DNA of 64,000 nucleotides from Vandiemenella viatica (lineage: Eukaryota; Arthropoda; Insecta; Orthoptera; Morabidae): the NCBI GenBank assembly GCA_031002005.1, contig CM061920.1:118100095-118164094 (forward strand). The letters are read 5' to 3'. Numbering within the stretch: the stretch's first letter is position 1; each line of letters opens with the position of its first letter. The notes below the pieces were generated by a model. That model was given only the letters and a program-made list of their open reading frames with translations, searched no databases and was not told where the DNA came from. Both the position numbers and the translations under genes were made by a program. Shown piece after piece: positions 48,700 to 58,148 of this stretch.

Positions 48700-49000
48700 A
48701 GAAGTTCTTAAACATCTGTGGGATGTTTATCTTCTAAAAAGAATCTGCAGAAAATTGCGAGGAAATTTCGACTGGCGACGACACGGATTTGACGGCCTAA
48801 GGCGGAGATTTTTCATCGGCAATCGGCTGTAATCTTCCGACGTCGAGTGGAGAAGTTCTTAAACATCTGTGGGATGTTATCTTCTAAAAAGAATCCGCAG
48901 AAAATTGCGAGGAAATTTCGACCGGCGACGACACGGATTTGACGGCCTAAGGCGGAGAATTTTCATCGGGAATCGGCTGTAATCTTCCGACGACGAGTGG
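48700..49000 (+). repeat. Tandem duplication in the B-young leader
   Basis: Two adjacent units, 48700-48850 (151 bp) and 48851-49000 (150 bp), each run from AGAAGTTCTTAAACATCTG to CGAGTGG and differ at only a few positions. They lie in the 5' leader between PBS and gag, where retroelements keep packaging signals. A role in packaging is inference. Confidence 0.9.
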
Positions 49001-49256
49001 ATTTTCTTCGGGCTCAAAATCGTCTTCCTACAGTGGATTGTGAAAAGTGTGGTTAAGTGTTTGAAGTCAGTGTGGTGTTTAATGGTTAAATAAGTGCTTC
49101 TAAGTGAAATTTAATGTGATACAAAAGTGAGGAATAACTGTAAGTACGGCATTGAATATTCAAGTGATTTCTTTTGCATGTTATAGTGTGACAGATTGGA
49201 AAGATTTTAATTTTACTTAATTTTGTTTTTTATATTGATTTGGCTGATTACTAAAA

Positions 49257-50812
49257 ATGGCTGATAATCAGAACCTGCAAGCTTTTCTAGAGTCATTTGT
49301 AACCAATTTTAATGCAAAATTTTCTGAACTTGATGGTAAACTTGATAGTAAGTTTTCTGAATTTAGAAATGAGTTAAAAAGTGATACTGACAGTAAGTTT
49401 TCCGAAATTGATGACAAATTTGATAGCAAATTTTCTGAAATTAATTCTCAGTTTGCAGAAATCAATGGTAAATTCGATAACAAATTTTCTGAATTTAAAA
49501 CTGAGTTAAATCTTGACAACAAATTTTCTGAATTTAAAACTGAGTTAAATCTTGATGGTAAATTTTCTGAGATCAATTCTCAATTTTTTGAATTTAGAAG
49601 TGAGTTAAGGAATGATAATGACAGAAAATTTGCTGAAATCAATGACAAGTTTTCTCAACTGCAACAAAGCAATGATAAAACATTCTCTGATTTGACTAAA
49701 TGTTTTGATGTTAAAATCGCAGAGCAATTTCAGGGTTTTAGCTCTCAATTCAAGGAGGATATTAACAATTTAGATTCTAAATTGGGGAAGGTAGTAACTG
49801 AATGTCAGGAGAAATTTGAAAAAGTTACAGAAATTTGTGAACAGAATAAGACTGAATGTGTAAATTTGATTCATAAAGAAGTCAGTGAAAATTGTGATAA
49901 GATGAAGCAGGAATATGTTGCTTTATTCCAAGCCAGTGATAGTAAAGCTGCTCAAAGGGTCAATGAGTTGAGACAAGAGGTGGGATTAAATATTAATACA
50001 TTGGTGCAGCAGCAGGAACAGTTAGCGCATGGATTAGAAAGTAATGTAAATCTGTTAGAAAAAAAGGTTACTGGGTTACAGATTCAGTTAAGTCAGGTTC
50101 CCTTAACAGGTAATCCAAATTTCAGTGTCGATGTAAAAGAAGAATTTGAATTCTATGATGATAGTGGGAGGCTTCACCCTATTGAATTTATAGATAATTT
50201 TGAAAGATCAGACTATTTTAATTTGTTACCCGACAGTAAGAAAATTGCACTTGTGGGTAAACATCTAAAATCTTATGCTAGGGCATGGGGTGATAGACAA
50301 GCTAGGGAAGTGACTGACTACAAGCTGTTTAAAGAAAACTTTTTGAAACATTTTTGGTCGACGAGCAGGCAGATTCAAGAAAAGAGGAGTTAATGACTGG
50401 TAGGCACTATAAAGCTGGTAGGGAAACTCAACATGATTTTTTTCATAAATGTTGGATCCGTTGTAAGTATTTAGACCATCCTTATGGAGAGGAGGAATTC
50501 ATTGATTTGATAGGAGCTAGGCTACCTCAGCAAACAAGAAATTTAATTGCCACTTTGGATGTAGTAAATGTGGATAGAGTTTCTGAATTGTTGAGACGCT
50601 TGGATGCCCAGGAGTCATTCAATGAACAACATTACCACCATCAACACCATAGGAGGGGCAGCAGGAGTCCCCTAGAAGGGGTAATGGGTCAAGGGATGGT
50701 AGATCAGGGGAGGGATCGTAATAATTATGCAAGAAGGAATGATAATGGGGAAGTGAGAGAACAGAACCCTCAATCTGAAAGGGAAAGGCAGCATGGGGGG
50801 CAGGCAAACTAA
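49257..50812 (+). CDS. B-young Gag-like protein with repetitive coiled-coil N-terminus (frame break near 50,370)
   Basis: ATG at 49257 opens 378 codons to a stop at 50393. The homologous reading continues one frame back, in the frame at 50354-50812. The first 140 residues or so are a charged, probably coiled-coil repeat built on K-F-S-E-(I/F/L), including an exact duplicate of KFSEFKTELNLD. The region from about residue 290 (H-P-I-E-F-I-D-N-F, then K-H-L-K-S-Y-A-R-A-W and F-L-K-H-F-W) and its continuation (H-D-F-F-H-K-C-W, Y-L-D-H-P-Y, F-I-D-L-I-G-A-R-L-P) matches a retrotransposon capsid (Retrotrans_gag). The end is basic and Gly/Arg-rich without a CCHC knuckle. The frame break at GAAAAGAG may be a mutation or a frameshift site. 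No canonical slippery heptamer is seen. Confidence 0.8.
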
Positions 50813-50977
50813 AGACCACCCCTGTATGGGCCCCGCAGTGGTGGACAAGAAGGTGGGTCCAGGTACCAACTGCTATAGCGTTAATTCCATTTTATGAATA
50901 ATCCCCGAGAAGATTTATTGGAAGAGGTGGGGTAGCAGCAAGTGAATTTCAGGATAAGGTTATGATAGATGTAATTA

Positions 50978-51943
50978 ATGATGTTGATGAGTAAAGGTGA
51001 TAATAAGATAAAGCGGGAAGGGGACCACCATAGTACCTTATCACTAGAATCAGTGTGCGAAAGTAATAATTTTCATGTAGAAGATTTTCGAAATGGTCAC
51101 TGCTTAATTACAAAAAGGGGTGCAGAATTTATAGTGCATACTACAGTGTGGCTATCAGAAACTTGTAAGGTCCAGAATGGCATAGTTGGGACTATGTGTG
51201 CTAGGATAGGTGGTAATGAAGTTTGTAGAAGTGCTGAAATCGAGGAGTTTCTCAAATATCTTGAAGATGAAGGTGATACAGTGGTGTGGATAGGAGACCC
51301 AGATGAGGAGGAGAATTGTAAGTCAAAGTATTTGTCTTCTGAAGAGAGAGAGGTTGAAAAGCCATATGTACCAATCCCTAAGTTAGAAAAATGTCCTAAT
51401 TTTGACCTAGCTGATACATTATTTAGCTCTGTATTTGGTGTAGATAATGATAATGAAGAAATGGGTGGGAGTAAGGATTTATCTGAACCAGTTTCTTATC
51501 TAGAAAATTGTACAGAATGTGACTTAGATGACACTATGTTTTGTACTCTCTTTGATGTGGAAGCTGATAGTGAAGTAGTAGTTGCTGAGAAAAATAATTA
51601 TTTGGTGGATGAAGTCAGTAAGCCAGATGTTAAAACAGTTTTAGGAACTGATTCAGATAAGTTGGTAAGTTTAAGGAGTAATGATGGACTAAACTGTAGT
51701 AGTGAGAATAATAAATTTGTATTACCAGTTGAGTCAACAGCATTGCTTTTAAGTGACAATCAATTTGCTAAAACAGAACCATTGTATGTCTCAGCTGTTG
51801 CGTGGTTGTACCAAAGTCTGTTGTCTGAGATGATTGGAAGTTTGTTTTTCTGTATGTATATAATGAAGCTTTGTGAAAATAGAAATGTAATATTAAATGT
51901 GTATACAAAAGTTGAAGAAAACTGGAAGGTTAGGAAAAAGTAA
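50978..51943 (+). CDS. B-young acidic ORF of unknown function
   Basis: 321 codons from ATG at 50978, occupying the position of pol. I do not recognise a domain. Visible features: a possible compact N-terminal domain (H-C-L-I-T-K-R-G-A-E-F-I-V-H, then V-G-T-M-C-A-R-I); a very acidic centre with an imperfect internal duplication (C-P-N-F-D-L-A-D-T-L-F against C-T-E-C-D-L-D-D-T-M-F, each followed by an F-G-V-D or F-D-V-E segment); and a hydrophobic stretch near the C-terminus (L-L-S-E-M-I-G-S-L-F-F-C-M-Y-I-M-K-L) that could be membrane-associated. There is no D-T-G, Y-x-D-D or zinc motif. It is open despite no obvious homology, and its LTRs are young, so the frame may simply not have decayed yet. 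Confidence 0.55.
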   Translation: MMLMSKGDNKIKREGDHHSTLSLESVCESNNFHVEDFRNGHCLITKRGAEFIVHTTVWLSETCKVQNGIVGTMCARIGGNEVCRSAEIEEFLKYLEDEGDTVVWIGDPDEEENCKSKYLSSEEREVEKPYVPIPKLEKCPNFDLADTLFSSVFGVDNDNEEMGGSKDLSEPVSYLENCTECDLDDTMFCTLFDVEADSEVVVAEKNNYLVDEVSKPDVKTVLGTDSDKLVSLRSNDGLNCSSENNKFVLPVESTALLLSDNQFAKTEPLYVSAVAWLYQSLLSEMIGSLFFCMYIMKLCENRNVILNVYTKVEENWKVRKK

Positions 51944-52544
51944 CTTACATGGTTCTGGGTTTCCAGGGAAATCCTGAAACCCACTTATGAGAATTAATTG
52001 AAATGCATTGAGGGGTCAATAGCCTGTAAATATCTAGTTTTGTAAATAAGTATGTCAATTGATGCATGTAAATAGCTTGGTGTGAGTACTTAAGTTCAGA
52101 TGCAGATGTAAGCATTTCAATGTACAATTTGTGACAGTTTTGTGTAGAGACTTTTGATGTTTTCATGATGTTGTGACTTTCTACATTGTGATGACAAATT
52201 ATCAGCTGTAAAATGTAAATAGACTGCTGTAATTAACAAGCAAACATCAAGTGTGTAATTTGGAGTGAAAATAATTGTAACTTAAGGTGATGGCATTGGA
52301 CGTTTGTTGTGTAAACACAGTAAATGATAACATGATTGGATCTGAGAAAAGACAATTATTGTAAAATCAGTGTCATGGACTATGTGCAGATGTTGTATGT
52401 ATGAAGAATTGTATTTGTTCATTGTAAAAGTCATTATGGTTGAGTGATTGTAATCTGTTCGTGTCTGCATTATGTGTACATTCAACCTGCTTAGATTCGT
52501 GAAGGATTCAATCAATTTTATCTGTGTAAAATTAAGTGAATCCT
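51944..52544 (+). other. B-young 3' non-coding internal region
   Basis: About 600 bp between the second ORF and the polypurine tract. It is rich in TGTAAAT-like words and has no coding frame of note on the plus strand. Minus-strand frames are shadows. Confidence 0.6.
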
Positions 52545-52553
52545 GGGGAGGGG
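52545..52553 (+). promoter_or_regulatory. B-young polypurine tract
   Basis: GGGGAGGGG one base before the 3' LTR, the expected plus-strand primer position. Confidence 0.75.
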
Positions 52554-52554
52554 T

Positions 52555-53265
52555 TGTAACAGCCCTTATACCTGAATTTTGAATAGCATTATACTGCATG
52601 AAGTATTTGTAGTGAGCCAAAGTTTGCTTGAAAGTGATTTGATATGTTTATTTTGTAAATTCTTGTAAATAAGTGTATATAGACTTTGTTTTAGGTAAGA
52701 AAATTATTTAAAGACCATTTAATATGTTTAAGAACCGAATGGTGCAAGAGAATATCTTAAAAGTTTGTAATTCCATGTATTACTGTAATTTACGATGTCT
52801 ACAGGACGATTTTCTACCGTTTGAAAGGATTTCTGTAAATAATTTTGTATTCAAGTATCTCTAATTACCATTTCTAATCATTTTGTAATGTTATTAATTA
52901 ATTTTGTATCAATTCCGATTGTTTTTAATATGTTTGATTGTTTGAGTGATTGTTAATGATCGAGAAATATCGGGCGGATGCCTTTGAAGAATTCTCGTAA
53001 TTTCGATAGACTCTATATAAACAGATCGCCTGGACAGAGAGTTTAGTTTGCATTAAGCATTAATTCAGAGTTACAGAGACATTCATGCAAGTTCAATTCA
53101 AGTATTCAGTAAGTCAGTATTGCATCTCTGGATTGTAACAACTATGCTTGTGAATGTCGCAGACTTGTTTTGATTTGTTCAAAATAAACGAACATCTTCA
53201 CATAACCTTGTTTTTTGGTGGACTTTTAATTAATGCAGTAAAAAACCACCCAAAGAACCTTAACA
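52555..53265 (+). repeat. Element B-young 3' LTR
   Basis: 711 bp, same termini and signals as the 5' LTR. It ends ACCTTAACA at 53265, where the gag of element A resumes. Confidence 0.93.
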
Positions 53266-54111
53266 AAGTCTCGGCAGCAGCAGCGGATCCCGCAGCGCCG
53301 ACGCCGCAGCCCGCTCCGCCTACCCTCCTGCCCCGCCTGTTATTCAGCACATGAGAGGGAAAATTGTCCGGATCGTTGGGCTGAATGCTTACGTTGCGGC
53401 AAGGAAGGACACCTGGCGTCCGTCTGCCGCACCAACACCACCAATGCCAATCCCGGCTCTCGCCGCCCAGGGTCTTACCAAGACAGGTTGAGCGGCGCAC
53501 CTATGGATATCAATCAGGTAGACACTTCCACTGCATCCAAACTTTTTATGGACGTTACGGTCAATGGCAAGCCTCTGCGCCTACAAGTCGACACAGGAGC
53601 AGCAGTCTCATTGCTTAATTATACTACTTATGTGCAAATTGGCTCGCCCCCCCTCTCGCCGGCCCCTAAGCGCCTCCTGACATACAACAAACAGGAAATA
53701 GCACTCCTGGGACAATTCACAGCAAACGTTATGTATAAGTCTGTACATCGTTCAGTCCCCTTTTTAGTAGTTAACAGTTCTCTCACAGCAGACTTATTTG
53801 GACTGGACGCTTTCCGCTTATTCGGATTTTCAATTGAGGATAACATACACCTCGTATCTCAGCATGTTCCCTTTCCTGAAGTGGACGCCCTTTGCACCGA
53901 GTTTCAGGACCTGTTCTCACCAGGCGTCGGCTGTGCAAATGACTTCGAAGCATCACTCCAACTCCGGCCGGACGTACGGCCTCGATACTTCCGGGCACGC
54001 CAGGTACCCGTAGCGCTTCAACAACCACTTCAGGAAGAACTTCAACGTCTCCAAGACGAAGGGATCCTCCAGCCGGTGCGGTCAGCCCCTGGGCCACGCC
54101 GTTGGTCATAG
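53266..54111 (+). pseudogene. Element A Gag zinc knuckle, protease and start of RT
   Basis: In the frame that ends at 54111, a knuckle C-L-R-C-G-K-E-G-H-L-A-S-V-C (CX2CX4HX4C) at about 53,386-53,427 follows a second, looser cysteine/histidine cluster. The aspartic protease follows, with L-Q-V-D-T-G-A-A-V-S at about 53,581-53,610 (catalytic D-T-G), then the N-terminal RT connection (V-P-V-A-L-Q-Q-P-L-Q-E-E-L). At about 54,080-54,095 the frame shifts within a CCCC run and terminates. The RT continues in the next frame. Gag knuckle and protease share one frame, so the intact parent probably had a fused gag-pol. Confidence 0.85.
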
Positions 54112-55556
54112 TTCAGAAGCCAGGACGCCGCTTACGTCTCTGTGGTGACTTTAAGACCACCGTCAACCCGCATCTGCTGGTAGACGATTATCCACTTCCG
54201 AGACCGGACGACCTCTTCCGTAAACTAGCAGGAGGTACCTACTTTACAAAAATTGACCTGGCAGAAGCATACCTTCAAATCCCTTTGGATATCCAGTCCC
54301 GACAATACACAGTCATCAACACTCCCTCTGGCCTCTTCCAACTCAACCGGCTCATGTTCGGCTTGGCCAGTGCTCCAGCGATTTTTCAACGGTATCTCGA
54401 ACAACTTCTCCAGGATATTCCGGGATGCATCAACTATCTCGACGACATAGTCGTCACGGGACCCTCCGCTGCCGAACACATGACCAACCTCCGCCTACTC
54501 TTCCTCCGCCTCCGTGCAGCAGAATTGAAATGCAACCTTTCCAAGTGTCAATTTTTTCAACAATCCATTTCCTACCTGGGTCACATCATCGCTCAGGAAG
54601 GCATTTCCCCAGCATTTTCCTATGTGGACGCTATTTCCAACTTACCTCGGCCTCAGGATCTACATCAGTTGAAATCTTTTTTAGGCAAGATTTCATACTA
54701 CAGAAAATTTATACCCTCAGCAGCACAAGTGGCAGCACCCCTGTACCACCTCTGTCGCAAGAATGTCCCGTTCCGTTGGACCCCAGCTTGCGAGACCGCA
54801 TTCCACACCCTTAAACAGCAGCTCAAGTCCGCAGCATGCCTCATGCCATACACTCCAAACCTCCCCTTGATACTTGCCACAGATGCATCCGATTACGGTG
54901 TGGGGGCAGTTCTGTCTCATAAATTACCAGATGGCACGGAACGCCCCGTAGCTTACATCTCCAAAGCCCTATCGGCTGCTCAGCTTAAATATTCTCAAAT
55001 CGAGAAAGAGGCGCTAGCTATTGTTTTTGCCTGCTCCAAATTCTATTCCCTTTTATATGGGATTTCTTTTCATCTCATTACCGACCACAAGCCACTCCTA
55101 TCACTATTTGATCCGTCCACACGTCTGCCTACCAAAACATCCCACCGCATCCAGCGTTGGGCACTATTCCTGTCCCAGTTCAGATATACCATGCATTTCC
55201 GTACCACCTCCAGGCATGCCAATGCAGACGCCTTATCCAGACTACCACAGGGACCAGACCTTGCCTTCGACAAGTCGGAACTTCTGGTGTTCCAGATCGA
55301 CGATGACATACAAGAAGCACTGAAGACATTTCCAGTCACGGCCTCAAAAGTCGCGGCAGCCACAGGGGAGGACCCCCTCCTCCGTGTCATCCGACACCAC
55401 ATCCAACACGGGTGGCAAACACGTTCCCCTCCACGCCATCATCAAGACCTCAAGTTCTACTACTCCATCCGCCACCATCTCTCAGTAGTAGAGGGAGTGC
55501 TCCTCCGCACAGAACCAAATTCCACCCCGAGGGTCGTCGTTCCGAGATCCCTATAA
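54102..55556 (+). pseudogene. Element A reverse transcriptase and RNase H
   Basis: 484 codons. The start given is only where this frame opens after the frameshift, not a true start. RT motifs: K-I-D-L-A-E-A-Y (catalytic D at residue 52), F-G-L-A-S-A-P near 86-92 and Y-L-D-D at 112-115. The connection S-F-L-G-K-I-S-Y-Y-R-K-F is at 192-203. RNase H has T-D-A-S at 260-263, I-E-K-E-A-L-A at 300-306 and T-D-H-K-P-L at 327-332, with N-A-D-A-L-S-R at its end. It ends at an in-frame TAA (55554-55556) just before the integrase zinc region. The enzyme copies element RNA into DNA inside particles. The copy is disabled by the upstream shift and this stop. Confidence 0.93.
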
Positions 55557-56960
55557 CCGACAATCCTCCAAACTCTCCACCAAGGACACTGGGGAATTGC
55601 CCGCACCAAATCCCTTGCCAGACGCCATGTATTCTGGATCGGCCTTACCACGGATGTCACGGAGATGGTGCGGCGCTGTACCATCTGTGCCCAACAACTG
55701 CCCCGCCCCCCTCAAAAGTTCCTTTCCTGGCCGGCACCGTCCGGACCCTGGGAACGCATTCACCTCGACTTCGCTGGCCCATTCCTAGGCCACCAGTGGC
55801 TCCTAGCGACGGATGCCTATTCCCACTTCCCATATGTCGTCCGTTGCTCCACAATCACCACAGAGGTCACCATTTCAGCCCTTACGAAGATCTTTTCCAT
55901 CGAAGGATTACCATACGCTATCGTCACAGATAACGGACCGCAATTTCGAAGTCGGGAATTCCTATCCTTCTGTACCGCCAACAATATCCAACACCTCCTC
56001 ACCCCGCCCTTCCACCCCCAATCTAACGGGGAGGCGGAACGGCTAGTCAGAACATTCAAAACCCAAATGACCAAATACACCACAAGTCACAAACTCGAAG
56101 AGGCATTGACACTCTTCCTCAGTTCCTATCGAACCACTCCAGTGGGGGCCAAAAGCCCGGCGGAATTGCTGCATGGCCGCCAACCTCGCACTCTCCTCCA
56201 TCTCCTCTTACCCCCGCCCAAAGTACAGGTACCTTCGGGCCCATTCCGTTTCACCCCGGGCTCCCTAGTCTGGGCCCGCGGGTTTGGCTCCCGGGCCGGT
56301 TGGCTTCCGGGGGTCATCCAGCGGCCCCGGGGCCACCAACTGTTCGACGTCAGCCTGGATGGCCGGATAGTGCGACGCCATCGAAACCAACTACGTCCCC
56401 GCTACCCCACGGCACCGTCCTCTTCCACCACGGCACGGCCATCCACTTCTTCCTCTCCTTCCCTGCCACCTCCACCACTCCTGCCGTCTAACCGTTGCTC
56501 AGGGACAGTTACAGCGCCACAAACGACGCCACAACCTGTCGGTCGCTCCGACACCCTTCAGCCGCAGCCTCTCGACCACCTGCGGGGACCATCTTCAGCG
56601 CCCCCCGTACAGCCCCCGGCCATCGACGCCGACGAACCGATGCCGTTAGCTCCACAAGTACCTCCACCACAACCTGCACCACGACGCAGGTCGGCACGCA
56701 TCGCCAGGGGAACAGCTCCGTACTCCCCTGGAGGTAGCCTTCATAGTCTGCTCCAGGGCGCCGCGGCAGACGACCTCGCAGACGTCGCAGACATCGCTTC
56801 CCCCCCAGCCCCCCGGGTGGGAGGTATGTTCAGTCTGCCAGTAAAGGCCCCTGCCAGGCAGACCTCACACACAACGCGCCTGCACGCCGGGATACATATA
56901 CGACTCCAAACAGGCGCAGAGGCATCAAAACAAACCAGGAAAACAAATAGAATCATCTAG
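55557..56960 (+). pseudogene. Element A integrase with GPY/F-like tail and proline-rich C-terminus
   Basis: Same frame as the RT, separated from it only by the stop at 55554-55556. The H-H-C-C zinc region runs from about 55,575 (L-H-Q-G-H-W) to C-T-I-C near 55,680. The core shows H-L-D-F-A-G-P, T-D-N-G-P-Q-F and N-G-E-A-E-R (D35, D89 and E125 of the 431-codon frame starting at 55665; 35 residues between the last two, hence D-D-35-E). A C-terminal L-V-W-A-R-G...V-S-L-D-G-R-I-V-R-R-H block resembles the GPY/F module. A proline/serine-rich tail runs into the 3' LTR and stops at 56960. Tail function is unknown. Confidence 0.9.
56815..56824 (+). promoter_or_regulatory. Element A polypurine tract
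   Basis: GGGTGGGAGG two bases before the 3' LTR, with one T interruption. It lies inside the coding tail of the integrase frame. Confidence 0.65.
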
Positions 56961-57272
56961 AAGCTAAGTGGGACTATTTCTTACAGAGGTCGCCGTACTA
57001 CCACACAACGGAATTCCTGCGCCAGGCCGCCTATATAAGCGTAGCCGGCCGCTCCACCGCCAGTTCCAGCCTGACCGCTGAACCAGCGTCAAGTACAGAA
57101 GACCACCGGAAGTTCGCGAGAAGTAGAAGCCGTCACTCTACCCCGGATCAGGACCAGGCTGAAATTCTCGACGGTCTTCTGATAACTGTACCCACATTTG
57201 TTTATGGTTTACCTGTTGTATTGTGTACCGAGTAATAAACTTCAAGGAACCGTTAAGTGTAGTTCACTTCAG
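56827..57272 (+). repeat. Element A 3' LTR
   Basis: 446 bp, starting TGTTCAGTCTGCC and ending CACTTCAG, with TATA and AATAAA as in the 5' copy. The first 134 bp also encode the end of the integrase frame. Confidence 0.92.
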
Positions 57273-57545
57273 TTTTAATGTGATTTTAATTGTTTAAGTA
57301 TTGTTAGAATTCAAGAAACGTCTGTCGGTAGTCTTTTAATTATTCTTGAATTTTCTGTGAAACCTATATAAGCGATCGACAGAGACGAGATTTGTAGTTT
57401 TTGAAAGTTATAATCGCTGGAGCATTTGTTTGCGTTAGCACCTAGTATCTTTGGATTTCGATGCCTTAAAGGAAAGTAATCAACTTGAAGCGAATCTTCT
57501 TGGACTAATTATTTCATTTAAACGGGATACCTATCAATACCCTTT
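57273..57545 (+). repeat. Old family-B LTR, right part
   Basis: After the TTTT duplication the sequence picks up the family-B LTR where it was left at 46,681: TTTTAATGTGATTTTAATTG, then a CCTATATAAGCGATCGACAGAG segment equivalent to the TATA region of the young LTR (CTCTATATAAACAGATCGCC), then a weaker match around CATTTAAACGGGATACC. The right boundary is uncertain. No internal element sequence or PBS is seen after it, so it was probably a solo LTR. Confidence 0.65.
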
Positions 57546-57794
57546 CTAGGGTGAGTATCATTCCCCGATACTGAAGCCAACTCAGTCTGCTGTCAAATGC
57601 GTACAAATAAGTCAGGAGGTCGTCGGGTACCAGTAAGACTCAGAAGGATAAAGAGAGAATTTTTTTACCATACGCAGTAACGTCAGAGTGTTAGTGAGCA
57701 ATTTAATAATATGCGTCAGCATCAGTAGCAACTAAATATTTAAACGGATGAGGGACACCAAACTGCAGTTAGTTTACTAACACTTAGCTGAACG
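57546..57794. other. No recognised feature
   Basis: Short unassigned stretch between the old LTR and a SINE. Confidence 0.4.
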
Positions 57795-58148
57795 CCTCTT
57801 TGGCCCTGTGTCGGTGTCCGGCGCTGACACGTAGTTATTTGGTTCGAATCCTGGTTGTGGGAGAAACTTTCATCATGAGGACTTGGTCGGCAGGGTAGAA
57901 GACGGGGTAGTGGACAATTCCTAATCACCCGATTGTGCATCAGAGTCCTGGACTGAATTCCGATCCTGTCGGTAGAGCGTATGAAGTGAGGACATTCGAT
58001 ACTGTTGATTTCTTCCGTCGGATGGGGGACGTTAAGCCTGACGCCCCTTGTTTCTTTCAGCAGAATAGTCCCAAATGAGCCCGCACGGGGTCTCACCCTC
58101 CAACTTCCTCTATTTCTCATGCAAAAAAAAAAAAAAAAAAAAAAAAAA
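57795..58148 (+). repeat. SINE family C, copy with 26-A tail
   Basis: Box-B-like GGTTCGAATCCTGG near 57,841-57,854, then the body motif ACTTGGTCGGCAGGG, then GACGTTAAGCCTGACGCC and a 26-A tail at 58123-58148. It is a better preserved relative of the copy at 9,118-9,412. The long intact tail suggests a young insertion. Box A is weak and the 5' end is approximate. Confidence 0.72.

Larger units (their letters stand above)
47967..53265 (+). mobile_element. Element B-young: gag-bearing LTR element without pol
   Basis: 5,299 bp with LTRs of 713 and 711 bp that look identical except for an A-run of 8 against 6. It has a TGG-type PBS, a GGGGAGGGG polypurine tract and about 3.9 kb of internal DNA. 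It encodes a Gag-like protein and one acidic ORF, but no protease D-T-G, Y-x-D-D RT motif, RNase H or integrase zinc/D-D-E motifs in any frame I read. The flanks AAAT (47963-47966) and AAGT (53266-53269) differ at one base. Removing the insert with a 4-bp duplication keeps the gag frame of element A, which supports these boundaries. Confidence 0.9.
46682..57272 (+). mobile_element. Element A: Ty3/mdg4-class LTR retrotransposon, interrupted
   Basis: It has LTRs of 445 and 446 bp, a PBS beginning TGG at 47127 and a GGGTGGGAGG polypurine tract before the 3' LTR. The coding order gag, zinc knuckle, PR, RT, RNase H, IN is that of Ty3 (Metaviridae). The flanking TTTT (46678-46681 and 57273-57276) fits a 4-bp target duplication. 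The RT style (K-I-D-L-A-E-A-Y and Y-L-D-D) suggests the Mag/K02A2.6-like lineage, which is inference. Gag is split by element B-young, and pol has one frame break and one in-frame stop. The two LTRs differ at only about two positions, so insertion was recent. Confidence 0.93.

Noticed and set aside
47962..53270. A perfect 5-bp target duplication for B-young
   Set aside because: CAAAT and AAGTC do not match. The best fit is a 4-bp duplication AAAT/AAGT with one mismatch, supported by frame preservation in gag.
55412..55933. 173-codon plus-strand frame over the integrase
   Set aside because: Out of frame with the integrase motifs and proline/serine-rich, so a shadow.
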